Assembly: GCF_026967805.1 (NCBI RefSeq)
Contig: NZ_JAPVBG010000001.1
Coordinates: forward strand, 759,143-823,142
DNA length: 64,000 nucleotides
From: Blastococcus sp. VKM Ac-2987
GTDB taxonomy: Bacteria > Actinomycetota > Actinomycetes > Mycobacteriales > Geodermatophilaceae
Reading direction: 5' to 3'
Each line of letters opens with the position of its first letter. The first letter of the stretch is position 1. Position numbers and translations under genes: made by a program. This document shows positions 44,874 through 53,574 of this stretch, piece by piece. The notes beneath the pieces are model-generated. The model did no database searches. It saw only the letters and a program-made list of their open reading frames with translations, and was not told the origin of the DNA.

Positions 44874-45359
44874 TCAGTCGTAGACGACGGTCGTCGGCGA
44901 GTGCCCGAAGAGGTAGGACTCGACGATCTCGACCTCCTCCTCCGACACCTCCCCGTCGACGATGCGGTAGCTGCGGAACTCCACCTCGTCGCCGACCAGG
45001 CCGGTCTCGGGCCCGTGGTGGCGGGTGGACACCAGCACGTAGTGCGTGCGGGGGTCGGCGGCGGGGCCGGACGCGTACCCGATGTCGGTGCGCGACGGGT
45101 AGGCCTCGGTGGCGGTGTGCGAGTGGTAGACGACGACGGACCACTCGTCCCGGTCGTCGAGGTCGCGGTACAGCGCGAGCAGGTCGGCGCTGTCGAACTC
45201 GTAGAACGTGGGCGAGCGCGCCGCGTTGAGCATCGGGACGAAGCGCTCGGGTCGCTCGGTCCCCTCGGGCCCGGCGACGACGCCGCAGGCCTCGTCCGGG
45301 TGGTCCTTCCGGGCGTGGGCCACGATGGCGTCGTAGGTCGCGCGGTCGATGCGCAGCAC
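44874..45359 (-). CDS. mec: Mec-type JAMM metallopeptidase
   Basis: Zinc peptidase of 161 residues that frees cysteine from the CysO-cysteine adduct. HSHTATEAYPSRTDIGYA is the JAMM motif (HxH, Ser, Asp) and the Glu in HPDEACGVVAG is the catalytic acid. Family match is to M. tuberculosis Rv1334. A TAGACT hexamer ends six bases before the GTG start with no ribosome site, so its mRNA is probably leaderless. Confidence 0.94.
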   Translation of the reverse strand: MLRIDRATYDAIVAHARKDHPDEACGVVAGPEGTERPERFVPMLNAARSPTFYEFDSADLLALYRDLDDRDEWSVVVYHSHTATEAYPSRTDIGYASGPAADPRTHYVLVSTRHHGPETGLVGDEVEFRSYRIVDGEVSEEEVEIVESYLFGHSPTTVVYD

Positions 45360-45365
45360 GAGGGC

Positions 45366-45371
45366 AGTCTA
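45366..45371 (-). promoter_or_regulatory. Candidate -10 element of mec, leaderless
   Basis: TAGACT on the minus strand, six bases before the mec start codon. No ribosome site follows. Confidence 0.4.
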
Positions 45372-45439
45372 GGCGTGCCCGTGCGGCCGTCCCGGCGTCG
45401 CCCCCGGACGGCACCGGGCGGGGGACCGCCGGGAGACCG

Positions 45440-45817
45440 GTGCGGACCGATACGGTCGCTCCCGTGTGGGTCCCGTCACTGCTGACTGCCGGCGTCGTGC
45501 TGCTGGCCCTGCCGGCGTTGCTCCTGGGCGTGCGGGGGCTGTTCCGGCACCGCGGTTACAGCTCGGCCCACCCCGGCGACCGGGCTCCGGTCGTGGTCAT
45601 CGTGGTGCTGCGCGCGCTGCTCGTGCTGCTGCTGTTCAGCATCTCGGCCGTCCTGCTGGTCTCCACGATCGGCGCGATGGTCGTCGACGTCGAGCTGCAC
45701 GGCATGGTCTACGTGCTCTTCGTGCTCGACCTGCTGGTCGCCGCGCTGGTCCTGCTCACCTTCGGCCGGCGCGAGCGGCGACCAGTGCGTCGACGAGCGA
45801 GCCCTGCAGCGCGGTGA
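45440..45817 (+). CDS. Hypothetical membrane protein
   Basis: A 125-residue protein with three hydrophobic segments (about 10-32, 50-78, 88-107) and a basic tail. GTG 45440 has GGGAG five bases upstream; a second GTG lies eight codons later. Its last 62 bases overlap the 3' end of the convergent DUF2017 gene, an unusually long overlap, so one of the two ends may be annotated too far. No family recognised. Confidence 0.6.
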   Translation: MRTDTVAPVWVPSLLTAGVVLLALPALLLGVRGLFRHRGYSSAHPGDRAPVVVIVVLRALLVLLLFSISAVLLVSTIGAMVVDVELHGMVYVLFVLDLLVAALVLLTFGRRERRPVRRRASPAAR

Positions 45818-46253
45818 GCCAGTAGTAGACCGCCAGCTGGTGGTCGCCCTCGTCGACGATCTCCTCGGGCGGCTCGGAGTCCTCGCTGATGTCCAGCCGC
45901 GTGCCCAGCGCCAGCCGGAGGTCGTTGCTGGTGCGCAGCCAGGCCCCGGCCTGGTCGGTGTCCAGCCGCACCTCTCCCCCGTCGGCCGGCAGGGTGGCGC
46001 GCACGGTGGCGAGGTCGTCGGCCTTGCCACCGCGCAGCGACTGCTCGGTCAGGTCGCGGTAGTCGTCGGCCAGCGCGGCGTCCGAGCGGTGCCCCGCCGG
46101 GAACAGCCGGGCGATCACCGGGTCGCCGGTGCTGTCGGCCCGGTCGGCGTCCAGCAGCTGCTCCAGCTGGTCGAGCAGCAGCCCGACGATGCCGGCCTCC
46201 GCCCGGTCCAGGCGGGCGACCAGCCGGCCGCCGCGGGCACGGAAGGGCTTCAC
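45756..46253 (-). CDS. DUF2017 protein
   Basis: A 165-residue helical protein of the DUF2017 family, found beside clpS in many actinobacteria (Rv1332 in M. tuberculosis). Typical segments are LDRAEAGIVGLLLDQLEQLL, DPVIARLFP, YRDLTEQSLRGGK and YYWLTALQGSLVDAL. Function unknown, often cotranscribed with clpS. The GTG start has AGGAGG four bases upstream. Confidence 0.88.
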   Translation of the reverse strand: MKPFRARGGRLVARLDRAEAGIVGLLLDQLEQLLDADRADSTGDPVIARLFPAGHRSDAALADDYRDLTEQSLRGGKADDLATVRATLPADGGEVRLDTDQAGAWLRTSNDLRLALGTRLDISEDSEPPEEIVDEGDHQLAVYYWLTALQGSLVDALVAARAGRR

Positions 46254-46284
46254 GCGACCTCCTCGCCGCTCGTCACGGGTGCGC

Positions 46285-46581
46285 TCACGAGTCGCGCTGG
46301 TAGCTGGCCCACAGCCCGTAGGCGTGCAGCCGGCTGGTGTCGTGCTCCATCCGCTCCCGGGGGCCCGAGCTGACGATCGCCCGGCCGTCGTGGTGCACCT
46401 GCAGCATCAGGGTGGTCGCCGTCGGCTCGTCGTAGCCGAACAGCTCCTGCAGCACGAACGTCACGTACGTCATCAGGTTGACCGGATCGTTCCAGACGAT
46501 GGTCACCCACGGGCGGTCGAGATCGCCGAGCTCCTCCTCGGTCGTCTCGGGGGCCCGGGTCGGGGCGAGCGGTCCGGCCAC
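46285..46581 (-). CDS. clpS: ATP-dependent Clp protease adaptor ClpS
   Basis: Delivers N-degron substrates to ClpC/ClpAP; 98 residues. [21 protein letters not shown] is the substrate-binding strand and helix, cut here to [34 protein letters not shown] completes the pocket. GTG start. It forms an operon with the DUF2017 gene and diverges from pncB, as in M. tuberculosis (Rv1331/Rv1330c). Confidence 0.93.
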   Translation of the reverse strand: MAGPLAPTRAPETTEEELGDLDRPWVTIVWNDPVNLMTYVTFVLQELFGYDEPTATTLMLQVHHDGRAIVSSGPRERMEHDTSRLHAYGLWASYQRDS

Positions 46582-46627
46582 GGGTCCACCTTAGGACGTG
46601 GCGCGGCCCCCGGGCGGGGTCGGCGCC

Positions 46628-46633
46628 TACGCT
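46628..46633 (+). promoter_or_regulatory. Candidate -10 element of pncB, leaderless
   Basis: TACGCT ends eight bases before the pncB ATG, the same hexamer as before bphO. No ribosome site follows. Confidence 0.4.
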
Positions 46634-46641
46634 CCGGTGCC

Positions 46642-47925
46642 ATGCCGACGGCTACCGCGCTGCTCACCGACCGCTACGAGCTGACGATGCTGGCCGCGGC
46701 GCTGGCCGACGGCACGGCCGGCCGGGACTGCGTGTTCGAGGTGTTCGCCCGCCGGCTCCCCCACGGCCGCCGCTACGGGGTGGTCGCGGGCACCGGCCGG
46801 CTGCTGGAGGCGCTGCCCGCGTTCCGCTTCGGCGACGCGGAGCTGGCGACCCTCCGGGACCAGGGGCTGACCGACCCGCGGCTGCTGGACTGGCTGGCCG
46901 GCTTCCGGTTCAGCGGGGACGTCGACGGCTACGCGGAGGGCGAGCTGTTCTTCCCCGGGTCACCGGTGCTCACCGTGCGCGCGCCGTTCGGCGAGGGCGT
47001 ACTGCTCGAGACGCTGGCCCTGTCGATCCTGAACCACGACTCGGCCATCGCCTCGGCCGCCGCCCGCATGGTCGCCGCCGCCTGCGAGCGGCCGTGCATC
47101 GAGATGGGCTCGCGCCGCACCCACGAGGAGGCCGCCGTCGCCGCGGCCCGCGCCGCCCACCTGGTCGGCTTCGGGGCCAGCTCGAACCTCGAGGCCGGCC
47201 GGCGCTACGGCGTCCCGACCACCGGCACCAGCGCGCACGCGTTCACGCTGCTGCACGACGACGAGCGGGCGGCCTTCCGCGCCCAGGTGGACACCCTCGG
47301 GGTCGGGACGACGCTGCTCGTGGACACCTACGACGTGGAGCAGGGCATCCGGACGGCGATCGAGGTCGCCGGCCCGGGCCTCGGCGCGATCCGGCTGGAC
47401 TCCGGTGACCTGCCGACGCTGGCGACCCGCGCCCGGCAGCTGCTCGACGAGCTCGGCGCCACCGGCACCCGGGTGATCGTCACCAGCGACCTCGACGAGT
47501 ACGCCATCGCCGGCCTGATGGCCGCACCCGTGGACGGCTACGGGGTGGGGACGTCGCTGGTGACCGGATCCGGGGCGCCCACGGCGGGCATGGTCTACAA
47601 GCTGGTGGCCCGGGACGGCGTCCCGGTCGCGAAGCGGTCGGAGGGCAAGAACTCCGTGGGCGGCCGCAAGTCCGCGGTGCGCCGGCACGCCCCCGACGGC
47701 ACGGCCACGGCCGAGGTCGTCAGCAGCGCCCCCGTCGAGCCCCGCCCCGGCGACCGGGACCTCGTGGTGCCGCTCGTGCGGGACGGGGAGCTGTGCCAAC
47801 CCGCCTCACCGGGCGAGGCGCTGCAGCGCGCCCGGCAGCACCACGCTCGGGTGCGGGGGACCCTGCCCGCCGAGGCCTGGGCGCTGTCCCGCGGCGAGCC
47901 CGCCCTCGAGACCCTGTCCGCCTGA
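46642..47925 (+). CDS. pncB: Nicotinate phosphoribosyltransferase
   Basis: Converts nicotinate and PRPP to nicotinate mononucleotide in NAD salvage; 427 residues. LLTDRYELTMLAAAL is the family start, FEVFARRLPHGRRYGVVAGT the next block, MGSRRTHEEAA near 155, and TTGTSAHAF near 193 carries the active-site region; IRLDSGDL and VTSDLDEYAI bind the ribose-phosphate. The isochorismatase gene 18 bp downstream supplies nicotinate, so both act in one pathway. Confidence 0.95.
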   Translation: MPTATALLTDRYELTMLAAALADGTAGRDCVFEVFARRLPHGRRYGVVAGTGRLLEALPAFRFGDAELATLRDQGLTDPRLLDWLAGFRFSGDVDGYAEGELFFPGSPVLTVRAPFGEGVLLETLALSILNHDSAIASAAARMVAAACERPCIEMGSRRTHEEAAVAAARAAHLVGFGASSNLEAGRRYGVPTTGTSAHAFTLLHDDERAAFRAQVDTLGVGTTLLVDTYDVEQGIRTAIEVAGPGLGAIRLDSGDLPTLATRARQLLDELGATGTRVIVTSDLDEYAIAGLMAAPVDGYGVGTSLVTGSGAPTAGMVYKLVARDGVPVAKRSEGKNSVGGRKSAVRRHAPDGTATAEVVSSAPVEPRPGDRDLVVPLVRDGELCQPASPGEALQRARQHHARVRGTLPAEAWALSRGEPALETLSA

Positions 47926-47942
47926 ACCGGGATGATGCCCAC

Positions 47943-48509
47943 ATGACCCGCGCCCTGATCGTCGTGGACGTGCAGAACGACTTCTGCGAAGGCGGCAGCC
48001 TCGCCGTGGCCGGCGGCGCCGCGGTCGCGGCCGCGATCACCGAGCACGTCCGGACGGCGGGCTACGACCACGTCGTGGCCACCCGCGACCACCACATCGA
48101 CCCCGGGCACCACTTCGCCGCGGCGCCGGACTTCGTCGAGACGTGGCCGGAGCACTGCGTCGTCGGCACCGGCGGTGTGGAGCTGCACCCGGCGCTGGAC
48201 CGCCGCCCGATCGAGGCGGTGTTCGACAAGGGCGAGTACGCCGCCGCCTACTCGGGCTTCGAGGGCGCCGCGGACGGCGTCGGGCTGGCCGACTGGCTGC
48301 GCGGCCGGGGCGTCGGGACGGTCGACGTCGTCGGCATCGCCACCGACCACTGCGTGCGCGCCACGGCCCTGGACGCCGTCGCCGCCGGGTTCACCACCCG
48401 GGTGCTGCTGCCCCTCACCGCCGGCGTCGCCGAGGGGACGGTCGAGGCGGCGCTGGAGCAGCTCCGCACCGCGGGCGTGCAGCTCGAGGGATCGGTGCAC
48501 CCCGCATGA
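47943..48509 (+). CDS. pncA: Nicotinamidase (isochorismatase family)
   Basis: Deamidates nicotinamide to nicotinate for PncB; 188 residues. The catalytic triad is visible: Asp in VDVQNDF, Lys in FDKGEYAAAYSGFEG, Cys in GIATDHCVRATALDA. ATRDHHIDPGHHF supplies the metal-binding Asp and His. Isochorismatase-fold amidases vary in substrate, but this gene's place directly after pncB makes nicotinamidase the best reading. Confidence 0.93.
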   Translation: MTRALIVVDVQNDFCEGGSLAVAGGAAVAAAITEHVRTAGYDHVVATRDHHIDPGHHFAAAPDFVETWPEHCVVGTGGVELHPALDRRPIEAVFDKGEYAAAYSGFEGAADGVGLADWLRGRGVGTVDVVGIATDHCVRATALDAVAAGFTTRVLLPLTAGVAEGTVEAALEQLRTAGVQLEGSVHPA

Positions 48510-48543
48510 TCGCGACCGGGCGTCGACCGCCGACGGCCGTGCG

Positions 48544-48900
48544 GTGAGCGGACCGGCCCTCGATCCGCAGGACCGGGCGCGACTGGAGGCCTGGTACAAG
48601 TCCCTCAGCGGTCGCCACGTGAACCGGCTGCACGACGCGGTCGGCCACAGCACGACGTCCGGCCCGGCGCCACGGCTCGGGAAGGCCCTGATGGCAGCGG
48701 CGCTCGTGCTGTGCGTCGGCGGGGCGGTCGTGCTGGGGCTGGCCGGCTTCGACAACGCCGGCGCCGTCTACCTCCTGCCGTTCGTCGCGCTGGCCGGGCT
48801 CGGGAGTCTCCTGGTGCACGGGCTGAGCCCCGGCTACCAGCTGACCGACGAGCTGCTGGTCTCGCTCTGGGAGGCCGACCAGCGGCTCAGCGGCCGCTGA
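48544..48900 (+). CDS. Hypothetical membrane protein
   Basis: A 118-residue protein: an N-terminal soluble part (DPQDRARLEAWYKSLSGR), two membrane helices (about 48-65 and 73-90) and a short C-terminal helix. GTG start; it begins 34 bp after pncA. The last 14 bases overlap the convergent serB gene at a palindrome, CAGCGGCCGCTG (48888-48899), so both proteins end in Ser-Gly-Arg. Family not recognised. Confidence 0.6.
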   Translation: MSGPALDPQDRARLEAWYKSLSGRHVNRLHDAVGHSTTSGPAPRLGKALMAAALVLCVGGAVVLGLAGFDNAGAVYLLPFVALAGLGSLLVHGLSPGYQLTDELLVSLWEADQRLSGR

Positions 48901-50179
48901 CCGGGACTGCGTCGATGACCTCGTCGCGGGTGAAGCCGAGCACCTGCAGGACCGCGTCCAGGTAGGGCTGGTTCAGCGCGGTGTGGGCCTGCTCGCGGAC
49001 GAACGGCTTGGCGTTGAACGCGATGCCCAGTCCCGCGGTGTTGAGCATGTCGAGGTCGTTGGCCCCGTCGCCGACGGCCACGGTCTGGTCCAGCGGGATG
49101 CCGTACTGCGCGGCGAACCGGGTCAGCGCCCGCGCCTTGCCCGGCCGGTCGACGATCTCCCCCACCAGGCCGCCGGTGAGCCGGCCGTCGACGACCTCCA
49201 GGGTGTTGGCCGCCGCGAAGTCCAGCCCGAGGCTCTCCGCCAGCGGGTCGGTGATCTGGGTGAACCCGCCGCTGACGATCCCGCAGCGGAAGCCGAGGCG
49301 CTGGAGCGTCCGGATCAGGGTCCGCGCCCCCGGGGTCAGGACCAGGTGCTCGCGCACCTCGTCGAGGACCTCCTCGGGCAACCCGGCCAGCACGGCCACC
49401 CGGGCGCGCAGCGACTCGGCGAAGTCCAGCTCGCCGTTCATCGCCGCCGCGGTGATGCGGGCGACCTCCGCGGCCCGCCCGGCACGGGCGGCCAGTTCGT
49501 CGATCACCTCCCCCCGGACCAGGGTGGAGTCCACGTCGAGCACGATCAGCCGCTTGCTGCGCCGGGCGACCCCGACCTGCTCCACGGCGATGTCGGCGCC
49601 CGTGGACGCCGCCACGGAGGCCAGCGCGGTCCGCAGGGCGGTGGCATCGGCGCCCGAGACGGTCAGCTCGAAGCTGGTGACCGGGTAGTCCGAGAGCCGC
49701 CGGATGGCGTCGATGTTGCCGCCGATACCGGCCACGGCCTGGGCGGCCCCGGCCACCGCCTCGGGCGGCACCGGGCGGCCCAGCACGATGACGTGGTGCG
49801 GCCGGTCGGCGCCGGCGACGTCCGCTCCGGAGGCCGGCTCCACGCTGACGTCCACCCCGACCGCCGCGGCGACGACGTCGGCGGTGCGCCGCAGGTGCGC
49901 CAGGAACGTCGCGTCGTCGATCGCGGGCCGGCCCTCGTCCGGCAGCGCGCCGACGACCACCCCGAGGACCAGGTGCCCGTGCACGACCACCTGCTCGACG
50001 TCGAGCACCTCCACCGCGGGCGCCTCCCCCGCGACACCGGCCAGTGCGGAGAACAGCCGGGCGGTCACCCCGGGGCGGTCGGCGCCGGTGACGGTGAGCA
50101 CCGCCCGTGGCGCGGAGGCGTCCGGGACCGGGAACTGCAGCGGCGGGGCATCGAGCGGCACGCGGTCATCGTGCCGCAC
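48887..50179 (-). CDS. serB: Phosphoserine phosphatase with N-terminal ACT domains
   Basis: Last step of serine synthesis. 430 residues: two ACT-like regions (VLTVTGADRPGVTARLFSALA at 27-47, here cut to TVTGADRPGVTARLFS; and PVTSFELTVSG near 165) followed by the HAD phosphatase from about 210. VLDVDSTLVRGE carries the nucleophile Asp, VSGGFTQ the second motif, and VGDGANDLDML the Mg-binding acidic pair. The ACT regions usually bind serine for feedback. GTG start. Confidence 0.95.
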   Translation of the reverse strand: MRHDDRVPLDAPPLQFPVPDASAPRAVLTVTGADRPGVTARLFSALAGVAGEAPAVEVLDVEQVVVHGHLVLGVVVGALPDEGRPAIDDATFLAHLRRTADVVAAAVGVDVSVEPASGADVAGADRPHHVIVLGRPVPPEAVAGAAQAVAGIGGNIDAIRRLSDYPVTSFELTVSGADATALRTALASVAASTGADIAVEQVGVARRSKRLIVLDVDSTLVRGEVIDELAARAGRAAEVARITAAAMNGELDFAESLRARVAVLAGLPEEVLDEVREHLVLTPGARTLIRTLQRLGFRCGIVSGGFTQITDPLAESLGLDFAAANTLEVVDGRLTGGLVGEIVDRPGKARALTRFAAQYGIPLDQTVAVGDGANDLDMLNTAGLGIAFNAKPFVREQAHTALNQPYLDAVLQVLGFTRDEVIDAVPVSGR

Positions 50180-50238
50180 TCCTCACGCCGCCCTGGGCAC
50201 TCCCCCCGGGCCGGGAACCCGACTCCGCCCGGAACGGC

Positions 50239-50276
50239 CGAACGCCCCGCCGGCCGGGAGGCCTGCGGGGCGTTCG
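50239..50276. terminator. Bidirectional terminator hairpin between ctaD and serB
   Basis: A perfect 12-bp stem (CGAACGCCCCGC and its complement) with a 14-nt loop, 34 bp past the ctaD stop and upstream of serB. Both ctaD and serB run leftwards, so this ends ctaD before serB. Confidence 0.65.
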
Positions 50277-50309
50277 AGGTCGTTCCCTCGCGGGAGGGGG
50301 AACCGTGCC

Positions 50310-52067
50310 TTACGTGGGGTCGGGGTCGTTCTCACCCTGACGCCGGCCGGTGCCGCCGACCAGTTCGCTCACGCCGCCGTAGGGCGTGTGCCGCTTGCCG
50401 GCGTGCGCCTCGTCCTGCAGTCGCTGGACCAGGTGCGGGTAGTGCGCCTCGAACGCCGGGCGCTCGGAGCGGATCCGCGGGATCTCCACGAAGTTGTGCC
50501 GCGGCGGCGGCGAGGAGGTGGCCCACTCGAGGCTGTTGCCGTGGCCCCACGGGTCGTCGCGCAGGGCGAGCTCGCCGTACTTCCAGGACTTCACCACGTT
50601 GTAGAGGAACGGGATGATCGAGGCGCCGAGGATGAACGAACCGATCGTGGAGACCGTGTTCAGCACCGTGAAGGCGTCGGTGTCCAGGTAGTCGACGTAC
50701 CGGCGCGGCATGCCCTCGTTGCCCAGCCAGTGCTGGACGAGGAACGTGGCGTGGAAGCCGATGAAGGTCAGCCAGAACTGCAGCTTGCCCAGCCGCTCGT
50801 CCATCATCCGGCCGCACATCTTGGGGAACCAGAAGTAGATGCCGGCGTAGGCGGCGAACACCACGGTGCCGAAGACGACGTAGTGGAAGTGGGCGACGAC
50901 GAAGTAGCTGTCGTTCACGTGCCAGTCCAGCGGCGGGCTGGCCAGCAGCACACCGGTCAGGCCACCCAGCAGGAACGTGATCATGAAGCCGATGGAGAAG
51001 AGCATCGGCGTCTCGAACGTCATCTGGCCGCGCCACATGGTGCCGATCCAGTTGAAGAACTTGATGCCGGTCGGCACGGCGATGAGGTAGGTCAGGAAGG
51101 CGAAGAAGGGCAGCAGCACCGCGCCGGTGGCGTACATGTGGTGCGCCCACACCGCCAGCGACAGGGCCCCGATCGACACCGTCGCGAAGACCATGCCCTT
51201 GTAGCCGAACAGCGGCTTGCGGGCGAAGACCGGGATGATCTCGGTGACGATGCCGAAGAACGGCAGCGCGATGATGTAGACCTCGGGGTGCCCGAAGAAC
51301 CAGAACAGGTGCTGCCACAGCATCGGGCCGCCGTTCTCATCCGAGTAGATGAGGGCGCCGAGGTTGCGGTCGGCCAGCATGCCCATGATCGCGGCGGTCA
51401 GGATGGGGAACGCCAGCAGGACCAGCACGCTGGTGACCAGCGTGTTCCAGGTGAAGATCGGCATCCGGAACAGCGTCATGCCGGGGGCGCGCAGGCAGAC
51501 GATCGTGGTGATGAAGTTGACGCCACCGAGGATCGTGCCCAGGCCGCTGACCGCGAGGCCGGCGAACCACATGTTCGCGCCGGCGCCGGGCGAGTTCACC
51601 ACGTTCGACAGCGGGGCGTAGGCGTACCAGCCGAAGTCGGCCGCGCCGCCCGGGGTCAGGAAGCCCCCGACCACGATCATGCTGCCGAAGAGGAACAGCC
51701 AGAAGGAGAAGGCGTTCAGCCGCGGGAAGGCGACGTCGGGCGCGCCGATCTGCAGCGGCATGATCAGGTTCGAGAACGCGAAGAACAGCGGCGTCGCGAA
51801 CATCAGCAGCATGACCGTGCCGTGCATCGTGACGAGCTGGTTGTACTGCTCCGGCGACAGGAACTGCAGGCCCGGCCGGGCCAGCTCACCGCGCATCAGC
51901 AGGGCCATCAGGCCGCCGCCGATGAAGAAGACGAACGAGGTGGCCAGGTACATCAGGCCGATGGTCTTGTGGTCGGTGGTCCGCAGCAGGTTCGAGAGCC
52001 GCGAGCCCTTTTCGACCACGTGAGCCGGGCTGGGCCGGCTCACGATGGGCGCCGGTGCAATCGTCAC
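50310..52067 (-). CDS. ctaD: Cytochrome c oxidase subunit I
   Basis: Catalytic subunit of the aa3-type oxidase, 585 residues, 12 helices. [16 protein letters not shown] opens the fold; the heme-a and heme-a3/CuB histidines lie in [30 protein letters not shown] and [18 protein letters not shown]-type helix [10 protein letters not shown] and [19 protein letters not shown] are typical of actinobacterial CtaD. Other oxidase genes are not adjacent here; a CtaG-like assembly gene lies at 55245. Confidence 0.96.
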   Translation of the reverse strand: MTIAPAPIVSRPSPAHVVEKGSRLSNLLRTTDHKTIGLMYLATSFVFFIGGGLMALLMRGELARPGLQFLSPEQYNQLVTMHGTVMLLMFATPLFFAFSNLIMPLQIGAPDVAFPRLNAFSFWLFLFGSMIVVGGFLTPGGAADFGWYAYAPLSNVVNSPGAGANMWFAGLAVSGLGTILGGVNFITTIVCLRAPGMTLFRMPIFTWNTLVTSVLVLLAFPILTAAIMGMLADRNLGALIYSDENGGPMLWQHLFWFFGHPEVYIIALPFFGIVTEIIPVFARKPLFGYKGMVFATVSIGALSLAVWAHHMYATGAVLLPFFAFLTYLIAVPTGIKFFNWIGTMWRGQMTFETPMLFSIGFMITFLLGGLTGVLLASPPLDWHVNDSYFVVAHFHYVVFGTVVFAAYAGIYFWFPKMCGRMMDERLGKLQFWLTFIGFHATFLVQHWLGNEGMPRRYVDYLDTDAFTVLNTVSTIGSFILGASIIPFLYNVVKSWKYGELALRDDPWGHGNSLEWATSSPPPRHNFVEIPRIRSERPAFEAHYPHLVQRLQDEAHAGKRHTPYGGVSELVGGTGRRQGENDPDPT

Positions 52068-52131
52068 GGCTCGCAGCTTAGACCGTGCCGCGCGACACCT
52101 CAGTCCGGGCAGGTCGGGCGCGCCGGGGCGA

Positions 52132-52989
52132 TCACCGGACCCGCCGGTAGGTGGTGACGTCGACCGAGATCGTGACCTGCACGTCGGCCGGCAGACGCGC
52201 CAGCGACGCCCCCAGCCGATCGGCGTCGAGATGCCGCGCGTGCGGCCCCATCCCCACCAGGGTCGCGACCGCGGCGTGGTCCAGCAGCAGGGTCCGCCGG
52301 TGGCCCGCGGCGGCCTCGCGCACCAGGTGCGGCTCCAGCGTCGCGCTGAGCCGGCCGGCCTTGCCCGGGTCCACCCGCAGCAGCCCGAGCGGCCCCACGA
52401 TCTCGGCCAGGTGGTCCGGTCCCGGCGTCACCACCACCAGCCGGCCCTCCGGGCGGAGCACCCGGGCGATCTCCGGGCCGTTGCGCGGCGCGAACACCAC
52501 GAGCACCCGGTCGACGCTGCCGTCCCGCACCGGCAGGCGCGCCCACGTGTCGGCGACCACCGCGATGGCGCGCGGGTGCGCCCGCGCCGCCCGGCGGGCG
52601 GCGTAGCGGCTGGCGTCGAGGACGACCCCGACCGCGCCGGGGAGCCCGTCCAGCAGCCGGGCCAGGTGGTGCCCGGTGCCACCGCCGAGGTCGAGCAGGG
52701 TCGCCGGCTCCCCCGGTGCGGTCACCGCCCCGGCCAGGGCGGAGGTGACCGGGTCGTAGTGACCGGCCGAGAGGAACGCCACCCGGTCGGCGACCATCGC
52801 GGCGGAGTCGCCGGTGGCCGGCCGGCGCCCCGGCGGGAGCAGGGTGACGTGGCCCTGGCGGGCGCGGTCGACGGCGTGCCCCTCGGCGCAGCGCAGGCCG
52901 GCGTCCTGCGGCTCGACGGCGAACGGCGCGGCGCAGACCGGGCAGGCCAGCAGCGCGACGGCGCGGGGGTCCAGGGGCGGGGTGCTCAC
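52132..52989 (-). CDS. RlmA-like 23S rRNA guanine methyltransferase
   Basis: SAM-dependent methyltransferase of 285 residues. The N-terminus has a zinc ribbon (CPVC...LRCAEGH) and [12 protein letters not shown], features of RlmA I/II enzymes that methylate G745/G748 of 23S rRNA (TlrB in Streptomyces gives tylosin resistance). [16 protein letters not shown] binds SAM and [25 protein letters not shown] is the family's late motif, cut to [17 protein letters not shown] start overlapping the phosphodiesterase gene (GTGA). Which guanine is methylated cannot be read. Confidence 0.9.
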   Translation of the reverse strand: MSTPPLDPRAVALLACPVCAAPFAVEPQDAGLRCAEGHAVDRARQGHVTLLPPGRRPATGDSAAMVADRVAFLSAGHYDPVTSALAGAVTAPGEPATLLDLGGGTGHHLARLLDGLPGAVGVVLDASRYAARRAARAHPRAIAVVADTWARLPVRDGSVDRVLVVFAPRNGPEIARVLRPEGRLVVVTPGPDHLAEIVGPLGLLRVDPGKAGRLSATLEPHLVREAAAGHRRTLLLDHAAVATLVGMGPHARHLDADRLGASLARLPADVQVTISVDVTTYRRVR

Positions 52990-53495
52990 CGGCGGGGCGG
53001 CAGCGGGTGGAAGGTCACGTCGTGCAGCCGCCCGGCCGCGGCGACCGCGGTGACGTACGTGCCGGCGGGCTGGCGGCGCCGGTCGGTGGGCGACCCCGGG
53101 TTCAGCAGCCGCAGGCCGGACGGTGCGGTGGTGTCCCACGGGATGTGGCTGTGCCCGAAGACCAGCACGTCGACGTCGGGGAACCGCGCGGCGCACCGCG
53201 CCTCGCGCCCCTTCGCGTCGCCGGTCTCGTGGACGACGGCGAAGCGGATGCCCTCGATCTCGGCGCGGGCGACCTCCGGCAGCCGCTGCCGCAGCGGTCC
53301 GTGGTCGTTGTTGCCGTACACCGCGACCAGCCGCCGGGCCCGCTCCTCGAACCGGTCGAGCAGCGCCGCGTCGACCCAGTCCCCGGCGTGCACGACGACG
53401 TCGGCCGCGTCGATCGCCGACCACAGGGGATGAGGTAGGTCACGCGCCCGCTTCGGGACGTGCGTGTCCGAGGTGAACACCAGGGAAAGCGGCAC
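52986..53495 (-). CDS. Metallophosphoesterase, YfcE/MJ0936-like
   Basis: A 169-residue calcineurin-fold phosphoesterase. FTSDTHVP, VVHAGDWVD, YGNNDH, VVHETGD and FGHSHIP are the metal-binding steps in the canonical order. Substrates may be small phosphodiesters. The GTG at 53495 is chosen (MPLSLVFTSDTH); the upstream frame overlaps the divergent transporter leader. Coupled to the methyltransferase gene. Confidence 0.9.
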   Translation of the reverse strand: MPLSLVFTSDTHVPKRARDLPHPLWSAIDAADVVVHAGDWVDAALLDRFEERARRLVAVYGNNDHGPLRQRLPEVARAEIEGIRFAVVHETGDAKGREARCAARFPDVDVLVFGHSHIPWDTTAPSGLRLLNPGSPTDRRRQPAGTYVTAVAAAGRLHDVTFHPLPPRR

Positions 53496-53574
53496 GACCG
53501 CATCGTCGCAGGCGGCTACCGTCCTGCCGCGGCCGATCGACCGGCCGCCATCTCGCACGACGACGAGGACGACC

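Noticed and set aside
49704-52157. 817-codon plus-strand frame opposite ctaD and serB
   Set aside because: Low-complexity His/Asp/Gln-rich translation that mirrors cytochrome oxidase subunit I.
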